A stretch of DNA of 64,000 nucleotides, taken from the NCBI GenBank assembly GCA_964370215.1, contig CAYJIM010000003.1, forward strand, positions 29,894-93,893. Reading direction: 5' to 3'. The notes below the pieces were generated by a model. It did not search any database and was not told the origin of the DNA. It was given only the letters and a program-made list of their open reading frames with translations. The position numbers were made by a program, and so were the translations under genes. The stretch is from Massiliimalia sp964370215 (GTDB lineage Bacteria > Bacillota > Clostridia > Oscillospirales > Ruminococcaceae). Numbering within the stretch: the stretch's first letter is position 1; each line of letters starts with the position of its first letter. This document shows, in pieces, positions 34,384 through 42,382 of this stretch.

Positions 34384-34818
34384 ATGAACATTAAGCAAAT
34401 TTCGATTTTTGTAGAGAACAGACCGGGGCGCTTGGCGGAATTGACTGCCTTGATTGCCGAAAAAGGTGTCAACATCCGTGCCTTTTCCATTGCAGACACC
34501 AAAGACTTCGGGATCTTGCGTCTGATTGTCGATCAGCCAACACAAGCGGAAGTGGTACTCAAGGAAGCCGGCTGTATGGTATCGATGACCAATGTCATTG
34601 CGGTTCATATGAAAGACCATCCGGGTGCTTTGGCAGACATCATGAAGGTGATCTATCAAGCAGGGGTGAGCATTGAGTATATGTATGCTTTTGTCACAGA
34701 GGTGAAGGGCGAAGCTTATACCGTGATGCGTGTGTCGGACAACGATACCGTCATTACAGCATTACAGCAAGCGGACATCAAACTTGCCAGTGAAAGTGAC
34801 TTGTTCCACGAAGAATAG
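34384..34818 (+). CDS. Tandem ACT-domain protein
   Basis: 144 residues made of two ACT domains: KQISIFVENRPGRLAELTAL and, about 70 residues later, VIAVHMKDHPGALADIMKVI. ACT domains bind amino acids, often aromatic or branched. A stand-alone ACT protein at the end of paaK-ior clusters is a recurring arrangement and suggests sensing of aromatic amino acids or their products. Start at ATG 34384 with AGAGGTG upstream. It has no DNA-binding or catalytic domain of its own. A strong terminator closes the operon right after it. Confidence 0.9.
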   Translation: MNIKQISIFVENRPGRLAELTALIAEKGVNIRAFSIADTKDFGILRLIVDQPTQAEVVLKEAGCMVSMTNVIAVHMKDHPGALADIMKVIYQAGVSIEYMYAFVTEVKGEAYTVMRVSDNDTVITALQQADIKLASESDLFHEE

Positions 34819-34829
34819 CAAAAATAGTA

Positions 34830-34871
34830 AAAAGCATGTGGCGAAATCGTATTTCGTCACATGCTTTTTTT
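34830..34871 (+). terminator. Terminator of the paaK-iorAB-paaK-ACT operon
   Basis: 18-bp stem with arms 34830-34847 and 34851-34868 and a 3-nt loop, ending in a run of seven T. Confidence 0.92.
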
Positions 34872-34895
34872 GTCGGATCAACAAGGATCACCTGT

Positions 34896-34902
34896 TTCGA
34901 CA
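34896..34902 (-). promoter_or_regulatory. 0A-box match upstream of the membrane protein gene
   Basis: TTCGACA on the plus strand is TGTCGAA on the minus strand, in the context TTTGTCGAAACA. It is intergenic and lies close to sporulation gene spoIIID, but a 7-base match is common by chance. Confidence 0.4.
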
Positions 34903-34917
34903 AATCACACCGACACT

Positions 34918-34963
34918 TTTTGTTACAATGAAATCCAAAGGAAGTGGATTTCATTGTAACAAA
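34918..34963. repeat. Long perfect inverted repeat before a small membrane protein gene
   Basis: About 18 bp on each side (TTGTTACAATGAAATCC and its complement) around a 9-nt centre. The left arm contains TACAAT, a possible -10. It lies directly before the ribosome binding site of the next gene and is separate from the ACT operon terminator. It could be a regulator site, an RNA hairpin or the trace of a small mobile element. Confidence 0.65.
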
Positions 34964-34978
34964 AGGAAGTGTGTGAAA

Positions 34979-35527
34979 ATGATCGTTTGGATGGTGTTCT
35001 TTTGGCTCGGGTTTGCAGCGTTTTTTGCTCTGCATACCAGAAAATTGCCGGTACTGCGCATGGGACTACTGGGGTATCTTTGGACGAGTATCCTGCTTGC
35101 TATTTTATGTGGTATTGCAGTGCAGGGAGCCGTTGACAGCTTTGAAAAAAATATCTTTCAGTCGCTCTTTGCATTGCAGTTGACTGTCTTTATGGTAGCC
35201 TTTGAGCTGTTATTTTTCTTACAAGGCATTGACCGCTTTGTCAGACGTTACAAACAACTACTCATGATGTTGGAACAGCACCGCAAGGGGTTGCTGCTGC
35301 AAATGCCTTTTCGACAGGGGGAACAGCTTTATTGGATCGATAACCAAAGCATCCGCCCACAGGTACGGCGCATGTATTTTGTAGTGGCGGTATCGGACTG
35401 TTATATCGGTGTGTACGAAGATAAAAAACGACTGGTCTCGGTACACCAAATCTTTTTGGATCGCCGTGAGGCAAAGCGTATGCTGGATAGCTACTACTTT
35501 GCGTCTCCAGAACAAACCTTTCGCTAA
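34979..35527 (+). CDS. Small membrane protein of unknown function
   Basis: 182 residues. Three hydrophobic segments lie in the first 85 residues (MIVWMVFFWLGFAAFFAL, YLWTSILLAILCGIAV, QLTVFMVAFELLFFLQ), followed by a hydrophilic half ending in FLDRREAKRMLDSYYFA. I do not recognise the family. ATG 34979 follows AAGGA at 11 nt, or GTG 34973 at 5 nt; both give nearly the same protein. It lies between a long inverted repeat and the spoIIID promoter, so a role in sporulation is possible but unproven. Confidence 0.6.
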   Translation: MIVWMVFFWLGFAAFFALHTRKLPVLRMGLLGYLWTSILLAILCGIAVQGAVDSFEKNIFQSLFALQLTVFMVAFELLFFLQGIDRFVRRYKQLLMMLEQHRKGLLLQMPFRQGEQLYWIDNQSIRPQVRRMYFVVAVSDCYIGVYEDKKRLVSVHQIFLDRREAKRMLDSYYFASPEQTFR

Positions 35528-35556
35528 ACCTTTCATAAAAAATTGTGTCCATCAAC

Positions 35557-35586
35557 TCATATTCCACACCCCTTACCGCATAGACT
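35557..35586 (+). promoter_or_regulatory. Sigma-E-type sporulation promoter of spoIIID
   Basis: TCATATT at 35557-35563 (matches the -35 consensus KMATATT), a 15-nt spacer, and CATAGACT at 35579-35586 (one mismatch to CATACAHT). In Bacillus, spoIIID is transcribed by mother-cell sigma-E, so the match agrees with known biology. Confidence 0.72.
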
Positions 35587-35619
35587 GTCGTAAAGACAAT
35601 CGAACAAAAGGTAAAGGGT

Positions 35620-35898
35620 GTGTTTACTTTGGAAGATAGACGATCATTGGAAGAAAGATGTATCCGGCTGGGTGAGTATTTGGTAGAGCACAAAACAACG
35701 GTACGGGCAACGGCAAAGGCCTTTGGTATTAGCAAATCGACAACTCATAAGGACTTGACAGAACGCCTACCAAAAATCAATCGTGGGCTTTATGGGGAGG
35801 TCAAATCCATCCTTCTACACAACAAGCAAGAGCGTCACATTCGTGGCGGTATGGCGACAAAGGAAAAATATTTGAAAAATAGAGCAAAGGCAGGTTGA
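35620..35898 (+). CDS. spoIIID: Sporulation transcription factor SpoIIID
   Basis: 92 residues with RCIRLGEYLVEHKTTVRATA, the helix-turn-helix KAFGISKSTTHKDLTERLPKI and the C-terminal ERHIRGGMATKEKY, which match SpoIIID throughout. It acts in the mother cell, activating or repressing genes in the sigma-E regulon and preparing the switch to sigma-K. The start is GTG 35620, with AAAGG 8 nt upstream. A sigma-E-like promoter precedes it and a very strong terminator follows. Confidence 0.96.
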   Translation: MFTLEDRRSLEERCIRLGEYLVEHKTTVRATAKAFGISKSTTHKDLTERLPKINRGLYGEVKSILLHNKQERHIRGGMATKEKYLKNRAKAG

Positions 35899-35913
35899 TC
35901 AAAAAGTAGAATC

Positions 35914-35954
35914 AAGTGACCCCCTCTCGACGGTACGAGAGGGGGTCACTTTAC
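35914..35954. terminator. Bidirectional terminator after spoIIID
   Basis: 16-bp GC-rich stem (arms 35914-35929 and 35936-35951) with a 6-nt loop, between convergent spoIIID and the ABC exporter operon. Confidence 0.9.
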
Positions 35955-35970
35955 TGTGGCAGGCGAACTT

Positions 35971-37824
35971 TTAAGCCACTGTATCAAATTGTGAATTGTA
36001 TAGTTCTGCATAAAATCCGTTTTTCGCTAACAGTTCTTCGTGGTTTCCTGTTTCAATGACATCGCCGTCTTTCATCACCAAAATCAAATCAGAGTTTTTA
36101 ATGGTGGACAGGCGGTGTGCAATGACAAAAGAGGTGCGGTTTTTCATCAATTCGTCCATTGCATGTTGGATTTGCAACTCGGTTCTGGTGTCAATCGAGG
36201 AGGTCGCTTCGTCCAAAATCAACATCGGTTTGTCGGCAATCATTGCCCTTGCAATGGTGATCTGTTGCTTTTGTCCTTGTGACAGTTCCAGTTTATCATC
36301 CAGCATGGTGTCATATCCGCGCTCTAATGTTTTGACAAAGTGGTGTAGTCCGACGGCTTTTGTCGCACGTTCAAGCACTTCATCGGTCACCCCTTCGGCG
36401 GCATAGATCAGATTTTCACGTAGTGTGCCTTCAAAAATCCAAGTATCTTGCAGCACCATACTGAACTGTGCATGAACATCCTCTCGCTTGACCGATTGAA
36501 TCGAAACATTGTCAATTAAAATATCGCCGGCATTCAATTCGTAAAAACGCATCAATAGATTGACCATCGTGGTTTTGCCGGCACCGGTAGGACCAACAAT
36601 GGCAATTTTTTGTCCACTGGTTGCCTTCGCGCTAAAATTATGAATGATGATTTTTTCAGGATCATAACCAAAGCGTACATTTCTGAATTCGACATCACCT
36701 TGTACATCGCCCATGGTTTTTTGTTTTGCAGTTTCGTTTTGCATCTCTTCCTCTTCCAAAAATTCAAAGACACGTTCTGCCGCAGCAGTACCGGACTGTA
36801 GGTTTTGCATCGACTGTGCAATCTGTCCGAGCGGTTGGGTAAAGAGGCGAATATACACCATAAAGGCAACGATGATCCCAAAGGTAATTGTCCCATTGAG
36901 TGCGAGCAATGCACCAACAATACAGACACAAACATACCCGAAGTTGCCGATAAAGGTCATCATCGGCATCATGAGACCGGACAATGCCTGTGCTTTAAAA
37001 GCACTTGTTTTTAAGTCTTTGTTGATTGCATGGAAGGTATGGATGGCTTTTTCCTCTCCGTTGTATGCTTTGACAACGGTATGCCCTGCATACATCTCCT
37101 CAATGTGCCCATTGATGCTCCCTAGGTGTTTTTGTTGATTTTTAAAATGTTTTTGGGAGCTTTTCATGACGATCATCATAAAGACAAAGCCAACAGCGGT
37201 GGAAAGAATGGCGGTAACAGTCAAGATGACATTGGTGGTAAACATCATGACTACCGACCCTACCAAAAGGGTAATGGCAGAAATGAAAGATCCCATCGAT
37301 TGGGAAAGGGTTTGCCCGATGGTGTCGGCGTCGTTTGTCACACGGGACAGCACATCCCCTTTGGAATGTGTCGAAAAATACCCCATCGGCAAACGGTTGA
37401 TCTTGTTTGCAATGTCGGTACGCAGTCTTTTGGCAGTCTTTTGCATCACGGTGGAAATCATCACCCCTTGCGTGATGGAAAGAAGATAGCTGAGTGCATA
37501 CATGATACTAAGAAACAAACCAATGGAAAAAATGATGTTCATATCAATGCCGGCACCACCGGTCATGCTCGATTGAATGCCAGCAGTGATGGCATCGGTC
37601 AAGTTGGTGAGCTGTCCGGGGCCTACTAGGGTGAAAATCGAACCGAGTATCGCAAAGAGGATGGCGATGACCATCAAGCCTCTGCTCTTTTTGATATAGT
37701 CGATCAACTGTTTGACGGTGCGCTTCATATTTTTTGCTTTTTCACCGCCCATTTGCATACCGGGACCTCTTTGTGGGCGCTTATTTTTCTCGTTAGAACC
37801 AAGTTCGTAATTGTCTTTAGGCAT
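35971..37824 (-). CDS. ABC exporter half-transporter, catalytically complete subunit
   Basis: 617 residues. A hydrophilic basic tail (about 80 residues, rich in Lys, Gly, Pro) precedes a six-helix membrane domain and an ATPase domain with Walker A GPTGAGKTT, signature LSQGQKQQ and Walker B MLILDEATSS with the catalytic Glu. It pairs with the upstream gene product, whose Walker B is degenerate, as in heterodimeric multidrug or peptide exporters (LmrCD/BmrCD type). ATG 37824 follows GAGGAGG and overlaps the upstream stop by 8 bp. The substrate is unknown; MarR control suggests drug or toxin export. Confidence 0.9.
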   Translation of the reverse strand: MPKDNYELGSNEKNKRPQRGPGMQMGGEKAKNMKRTVKQLIDYIKKSRGLMVIAILFAILGSIFTLVGPGQLTNLTDAITAGIQSSMTGGAGIDMNIIFSIGLFLSIMYALSYLLSITQGVMISTVMQKTAKRLRTDIANKINRLPMGYFSTHSKGDVLSRVTNDADTIGQTLSQSMGSFISAITLLVGSVVMMFTTNVILTVTAILSTAVGFVFMMIVMKSSQKHFKNQQKHLGSINGHIEEMYAGHTVVKAYNGEEKAIHTFHAINKDLKTSAFKAQALSGLMMPMMTFIGNFGYVCVCIVGALLALNGTITFGIIVAFMVYIRLFTQPLGQIAQSMQNLQSGTAAAERVFEFLEEEEMQNETAKQKTMGDVQGDVEFRNVRFGYDPEKIIIHNFSAKATSGQKIAIVGPTGAGKTTMVNLLMRFYELNAGDILIDNVSIQSVKREDVHAQFSMVLQDTWIFEGTLRENLIYAAEGVTDEVLERATKAVGLHHFVKTLERGYDTMLDDKLELSQGQKQQITIARAMIADKPMLILDEATSSIDTRTELQIQHAMDELMKNRTSFVIAHRLSTIKNSDLILVMKDGDVIETGNHEELLAKNGFYAELYNSQFDTVA

Positions 37825-39580
37825 GTTTGAGTTCCTCCTCTGACAGTTGTGACAGGGCAATTTGTTTGTAAACCTCACAGTGCTCCAATAGTTCTCTATG
37901 CTTGCCCATACCGGCAATTTGACCGGCTTCCAGTACAATGATCTTGTCGGCATCTTTGATGGTCCCAATGCGTTGTCCAACGATCAGCATGGTGGCGTCA
38001 CCGCATTCCTGCTTGAGCGTTTCACGCAGTTTGCGGTCGGTTTTGTAGTCGAGCGCCGAAAAAGAATCGTCGAAAATAAAAATTTCAGGTTGACGGTAAA
38101 CTGCCCGTGCAATGGAAAGGCGTTGCTTTTGTCCGCCGGAGAAGTTTCGACCACCCTGTGCCACATGTGCATCATAATGATGATCGAGATTTGCAACAAA
38201 GTCGGCTGCTTGTGCAATGTTCACCGAAGTGGCCAGTGCCTCTTCGTTTTCGGCAGGGTGACTGCTATCCCCAAAAGCGACATTGGATTGCACCGTACCG
38301 GTGAAGAGGATGGAGCGTTGTGAAACATAACCGATTAAAGAGTTCAATGCCTTTTTGGTATATTGTTTGACATTGATCCCGTTGACCAAAATCTCACCAT
38401 CGGTGGCATCGTAAAAGCGGGGGAGGAGATTGATGACGGTACTTTTCCCACAACCGGTCGAACCGATAAAGGCGATGGTTTCTCCTTTATTTGCAGTAAA
38501 ACTGATATTTTTGAGGACATAATCATCCGCCTGTGGGTATTTGAAACTGACATTTTTAAATTCCACTTGCCCCTGTTTCCCTGTATTCCCTTTGGTTTCT
38601 TTGCCCTCTACGACACTGTTTTTGGTATCCAATACCTCGTTGATACGTTTTGCCGAGACACTCGCACGGGGAAGGAGCATGAATACCATGACAAGCATCA
38701 TAAAGGCCATAATGACCTGCATTGCATAGGAAGAAAAGACAATCATATCAGAGAACAAGGTCATTTTATCAGGTCCTACTGCTTCATTGATGAGGACAGC
38801 CCCCACAAGGTACACTGCAAGCACCAACCCACTGCTCACCATTTGGATGCTCGGCATCAAAAAGGACATGGTTCTTGCGGTGAAGAGGTTGGTTTTTGTC
38901 AATTCGTCATTTGCTTTTTCAAATTTGTTTGCTTGATACCCTTCAGCGTTGTACGCACGGACGACACTCAATCCGTCTAAATTTTCTTTGGAAACTTTAT
39001 TGATGTTGTCCGTCAAAGTCTGTAGTCGTTTGAACCGTGGGACAGCAAGCGAAAGACAAATCAACACAATCACCAGAAGTACCAGCACTGAGACACCGGT
39101 AACGACTGTCCAAGACAGGTTTTTATCGGCAATTTTGATGATGGCCCACACAGCGGTAATCGGCGCTTTGACAAGCATTTGCATCCCCATGACAATATAT
39201 AATTGTACCTGTGTGATGTCATTGGTGGTTCTGGTGATCAAACTGGCAGTGGAAAAGGAGTTGACCTCCTGCATCGAAAAGCCCATGACTTTTTGAAACA
39301 TATTTGATCTGGTGACAAAGGAAAATTGTGCGGCAATGTCGGCGGCAATGACTGCTACACCAATGGAAAGCAGCAAACTGCCGATGGCACAAAGCATCAT
39401 GTTGACACCGGCAAGGGTGATGTCGCCCATGGCGCTTCCTTCCGTTTGTACAAGCCTTGTGATTTCAGCCATATAATCGGGCAGGGTGAGATCGAGATAA
39501 ACCTGTGCACAGGTGAGGATCAATACCAAGCCTGCCAGCAGATATTCTCTTAGGGATAAATTTTTCAATAATTTAATCAT
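37817..39580 (-). CDS. ABC exporter half-transporter with degenerate Walker B
   Basis: 587 residues with six membrane helices and an ATPase domain. Walker A is GSTGCGKST and the signature is canonical (FSGGQKQR), but Walker B reads IFIFDDSFSALD, with Asp in place of the catalytic Glu. The partner has a non-canonical signature (LSQGQ). Together these predict one weak ATP site, formed by this Walker motif and the partner signature, and one active site, the classic asymmetric heterodimer. It overlaps the MarR gene upstream by 8 bp, so all three genes form one unit. Confidence 0.9.
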   Translation of the reverse strand: MIKLLKNLSLREYLLAGLVLILTCAQVYLDLTLPDYMAEITRLVQTEGSAMGDITLAGVNMMLCAIGSLLLSIGVAVIAADIAAQFSFVTRSNMFQKVMGFSMQEVNSFSTASLITRTTNDITQVQLYIVMGMQMLVKAPITAVWAIIKIADKNLSWTVVTGVSVLVLLVIVLICLSLAVPRFKRLQTLTDNINKVSKENLDGLSVVRAYNAEGYQANKFEKANDELTKTNLFTARTMSFLMPSIQMVSSGLVLAVYLVGAVLINEAVGPDKMTLFSDMIVFSSYAMQVIMAFMMLVMVFMLLPRASVSAKRINEVLDTKNSVVEGKETKGNTGKQGQVEFKNVSFKYPQADDYVLKNISFTANKGETIAFIGSTGCGKSTVINLLPRFYDATDGEILVNGINVKQYTKKALNSLIGYVSQRSILFTGTVQSNVAFGDSSHPAENEEALATSVNIAQAADFVANLDHHYDAHVAQGGRNFSGGQKQRLSIARAVYRQPEIFIFDDSFSALDYKTDRKLRETLKQECGDATMLIVGQRIGTIKDADKIIVLEAGQIAGMGKHRELLEHCEVYKQIALSQLSEEELKHA

Positions 39581-40025
39581 CGTATTCCTCCAAACTCAAA
39601 GGGGCATTTTCATTTAAAATAGATTTCAGCCGATTCAACGTTTCAAATAGCGTTTCCAGTTCTGTGATGCCAAATTCATCAATGATTTTTCCCACCGTTT
39701 CATACATGTGTGCTTGCAATTTTGTTGCGAGTGTCACACCTTTTTGGGTGAGTACCAATGCTTTTGACCGTGAATCGTGCAAAGATTCGGTTTTGATGAC
39801 AAGGCCTTTCGTCTCCAAACGCTTGATCAACACCGTCATTCTTGCCGAACTGATTTGCAAGTGCTTGCAAATTGCCGCCGAGGTCACTTCACCTTCCGCT
39901 TCTGCAAGAAATTTGATCACAGCAAACATGCCGGATTCACGCTGATCCATTTCATGAAACATCTTTCTCGGTCTGTTTGCATGAAATAGTTCCAGTGCAT
40001 AGATAATTTCTTCTTTATGTGCCAT
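39573..40025 (-). CDS. MarR family transcriptional regulator
   Basis: 150 residues with a winged helix of the MarR type: GEVTSAAICKHLQISSARMTVLIKRLETKGLV and the wing DSRSKALVLTQKG. It is the first gene of the exporter operon and probably represses it, released by a small ligand that the exporter removes. Two identical half-site palindromes at the promoter are the likely binding sites. The 3' end overlaps the first exporter gene by 8 bp. Confidence 0.93.
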   Translation of the reverse strand: MAHKEEIIYALELFHANRPRKMFHEMDQRESGMFAVIKFLAEAEGEVTSAAICKHLQISSARMTVLIKRLETKGLVIKTESLHDSRSKALVLTQKGVTLATKLQAHMYETVGKIIDEFGITELETLFETLNRLKSILNENAPLSLEEYDD

Positions 40026-40050
40026 TTCAATACTCCTTTTGATACAATCA

Positions 40051-40063
40051 CTAACGTAGTTAG
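40051..40063. promoter_or_regulatory. MarR operator, promoter-proximal copy
   Basis: CTAAC-GTA-GTTAG, a perfect palindrome around a 3-nt centre, directly downstream of the -10 element at the likely transcription start. Confidence 0.82.
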
Positions 40064-40064
40064 G

Positions 40065-40093
40065 ATTATAACATAGCTAACGGCGTTAGTCAA
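40065..40093 (-). promoter_or_regulatory. Promoter of the marR-ABC-ABC operon
   Basis: On the minus strand TTGACT (complement of 40088-40093), 17-nt spacer, TATAAT (complement of 40065-40070). The promoter is covered on both sides by operator copies. Confidence 0.9.
40077..40089. promoter_or_regulatory. MarR operator, second copy
   Basis: CTAAC-GGC-GTTAG, with the same arms as the copy at 40051-40063 and a different centre. It lies in the promoter spacer and touches the -35. Centre-to-centre distance is 26 bp. Confidence 0.82.
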
Positions 40094-40331
40094 TGTGTTT
40101 CATATATTGTTTACAACAATTTCATTGATAACGGTAAAAGAATAAAACAAAATCCTAGATATTTTAACCCTATAGAATACAGGCTAAATTACAAAGCTGT
40201 ATAAAAATAGTGTAGCAACATGCAGTCACTACACTATCAAGGCTAACTTTTTGGGGGTCACATCAATGACGCATCTTTTTTGCGCTCTAGCGCTTATCAA
40301 TTTATATGCTACTGTACTAAAAAAACACGGT

Positions 40332-40712
40332 CTATTTTTCACTCTTTATCGTTTTCACAATGAACAAAAAATACACAAGATGAAAGACCCAAACAAAAAG
40401 CAAAATGATTTGTCCGATGGGCACAGACTGCATCATAAAGAAGCCTATTGCCATTAAAAGCGTCACGGTTAGCATGACTTTTATTTTTGTTTTTACTGTC
40501 ATTCCTTGTCCTTTGACGTAACTTTCTAAATTGTTTTTATAGAGTTTGGTGGACTGAAACCACCGATCAAGACGATCGCTACTCTTGCCAAAACAGAATG
40601 CCGCGAGGAGCAGAAAGGGAACAGCGGGTAAGATTGGTAAAAACACACCAACTGCTCCGAGCGACAACCCGATGAAGCCGATACTCAAATAGATCACTTT
40701 TTTTATATTCAT
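40332..40712 (-). CDS. YbaN/DUF454 family inner membrane protein
   Basis: 126 residues with hydrophobic segments near the start (SIGFIGLSLGAVGVFLPILP, then AVPFLLLAAFCFGKSS) and two more near the C-terminus, the pattern of YbaN (DUF454). The function of this family is not established. ATG 40712 is preceded by AAAGGA. It starts 17 nt after the CydC-like gene and is likely the last gene of that operon. The gap from 40094 to 40331 beyond it holds no gene that I can support. Confidence 0.8.
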   Translation of the reverse strand: MNIKKVIYLSIGFIGLSLGAVGVFLPILPAVPFLLLAAFCFGKSSDRLDRWFQSTKLYKNNLESYVKGQGMTVKTKIKVMLTVTLLMAIGFFMMQSVPIGQIILLFVWVFHLVYFLFIVKTIKSEK

Positions 40713-40729
40713 TGCTTGTCCTTTCACCC

Positions 40730-42382
40730 TTAACTTTTCCTTGCAGTTTCCATTGTTAAAACGTGATCTGCAATTTTTACGGTAGAGGTTTTGTGTGACA
40801 CCAAGACGACTGTTTTATCGGTACATGCTTTCAACGACTGCAATATCACAGCCTCATTTAAACTATCAAGGTTACTTGTCGGTTCGTCCAGCAAAATTAA
40901 ATTTGCACGATGCAAAAAGGCTCTTGCGATACCGATGCGCTGTTTTTCACCGCCCGATATAGTATCGCCAAGTTCACCGACTGTGGTATCATATCCATTG
41001 GGCAAGTGTTTGATAAACTCATGAAGGGAGGCGCTTTTTGCAGCTGTTATGACTTCTTCACGGCTTGCGTTGATGTTTGCAATTTTTATGTTATTTTCGA
41101 TTGTATCATGAAAAATATGTGTTTCCTGTGTGACAAAACTTTGGTTTTCACGAAGACTTTTTGTATTGATATTTTTTATATTTTCGTTTGCAATCAACAC
41201 TTCACCGCTTTGCACATCGTAAAATCGCATCAAAAGTTTTAGCGAAGTAGATTTTCCACAACCACTTTTCCCATTGATTGCTAGAATTTTATTTTTCTCT
41301 ATGTGCAGAGAGAAATCGCTTAGTATCTTTTCATTGTTGTAAGCAAAGGTCACCTTGTCAAGCTGAGCACCTTCAAAAGAAATGTCCTTGCCGTGATGAA
41401 CCTCTGCCACAACAGGATCGTCGTCTAAAATATCGAGCACCCGATGTCCAGCGGCAATCGTCTGTGTGAGGCCGGCACCTAAATTTGCCACTGAGGTGAC
41501 TGCACCAAACGAAGAAAAGAGCATGACGGTAGGTATGACAACAGCAGTCATATCAATGTCATTTACGGTATACAAATAACCGGCGGTGAAAAGCATCAGT
41601 ACAGCAAAGGAAAGGATCACTAGATTGGTTAGGGAATAGGTCTTACCGATATAGCTTTTTATCTTCTTGTTGGAGCTTTCTATTTGTTCGGAAAGTGCGG
41701 CAATTTTTGCTTTGCGCGCATTCTCATATCCATACTGCAAGACCTCTTTCAAACCACGTAGACTGTCAAGGAAGTAGGTGTTTAGGTCGCCGACACGTGT
41801 TCTGTGATGCGCGCCACTTTGTTTGCTTTTTCTAGAAACAGTGATAGGAAGTAGTACACCGACTGTGAAATGAGCCAGAAAGGCAATCAGGGCAAGCAAA
41901 GGATGGAAACTGCCGATGAAGCAGATGACAATGGTAGAAGTGACCAATGCGATACAAATTGGCGAAACGGTATGCGCATAAAATACCTCTAAAAGTTCAA
42001 TGTCCGAGGTGATGATGGACACAAGATTGCCTTTGTCTCTGCCGTCGAGTTTTGCAGGTGCAAGTTTTCTCAATGCAGTAAACACTTGATCGCGAATGAG
42101 TGCGAGTAGTTTGAATGCAATGAAGTGATTGCAGTACTGTTCTATGTAATGCAATATACCACGGGCAACAGCAATGGTGGCGATGACAGCAATGAGTAGC
42201 GATAGGTTTTCTCCACGATGCGCGATGATATCAACAATCGTATATCCACCAAAAACAGTGATCAAGCTCGCGCAGAAATAGCCGAGACACCCCATGATAA
42301 TGGCTACGATCATCACAGCGGCAAGTGGTTTGACAAGACCGATCAGTCGAACCATAACATGCAAGGAAGAACGCTTTTTCAT
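40730..42382 (-). CDS. ABC transporter ATP-binding/permease protein, CydC-like
   Basis: 550 residues with an N-terminal six-helix membrane domain and an ATPase domain: Walker A NGKSGCGKST, signature ISGGEKQR, Walker B LILLDEPTSN. The overall form is that of CydC/CydD-type thiol exporters, although no cytochrome bd genes are nearby, so the role is open. The start is ATG 42382 with GGAGGTG upstream; this ATG overlaps the stop of the upstream partner by 4 bp (ATGA). A start at 42427 is possible but lies inside the partner. Confidence 0.85.
   Translation of the reverse strand: MKKRSSLHVMVRLIGLVKPLAAVMIVAIIMGCLGYFCASLITVFGGYTIVDIIAHRGENLSLLIAVIATIAVARGILHYIEQYCNHFIAFKLLALIRDQVFTALRKLAPAKLDGRDKGNLVSIITSDIELLEVFYAHTVSPICIALVTSTIVICFIGSFHPLLALIAFLAHFTVGVLLPITVSRKSKQSGAHHRTRVGDLNTYFLDSLRGLKEVLQYGYENARKAKIAALSEQIESSNKKIKSYIGKTYSLTNLVILSFAVLMLFTAGYLYTVNDIDMTAVVIPTVMLFSSFGAVTSVANLGAGLTQTIAAGHRVLDILDDDPVVAEVHHGKDISFEGAQLDKVTFAYNNEKILSDFSLHIEKNKILAINGKSGCGKSTSLKLLMRFYDVQSGEVLIANENIKNINTKSLRENQSFVTQETHIFHDTIENNIKIANINASREEVITAAKSASLHEFIKHLPNGYDTTVGELGDTISGGEKQRIGIARAFLHRANLILLDEPTSNLDSLNEAVILQSLKACTDKTVVLVSHKTSTVKIADHVLTMETARKS

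Noticed and set aside
37367..37374. GTGTCGAAA, a 0A-box-like match
   Set aside because: It lies within an ABC exporter coding sequence; such 7-base matches are expected by chance several times in this window.
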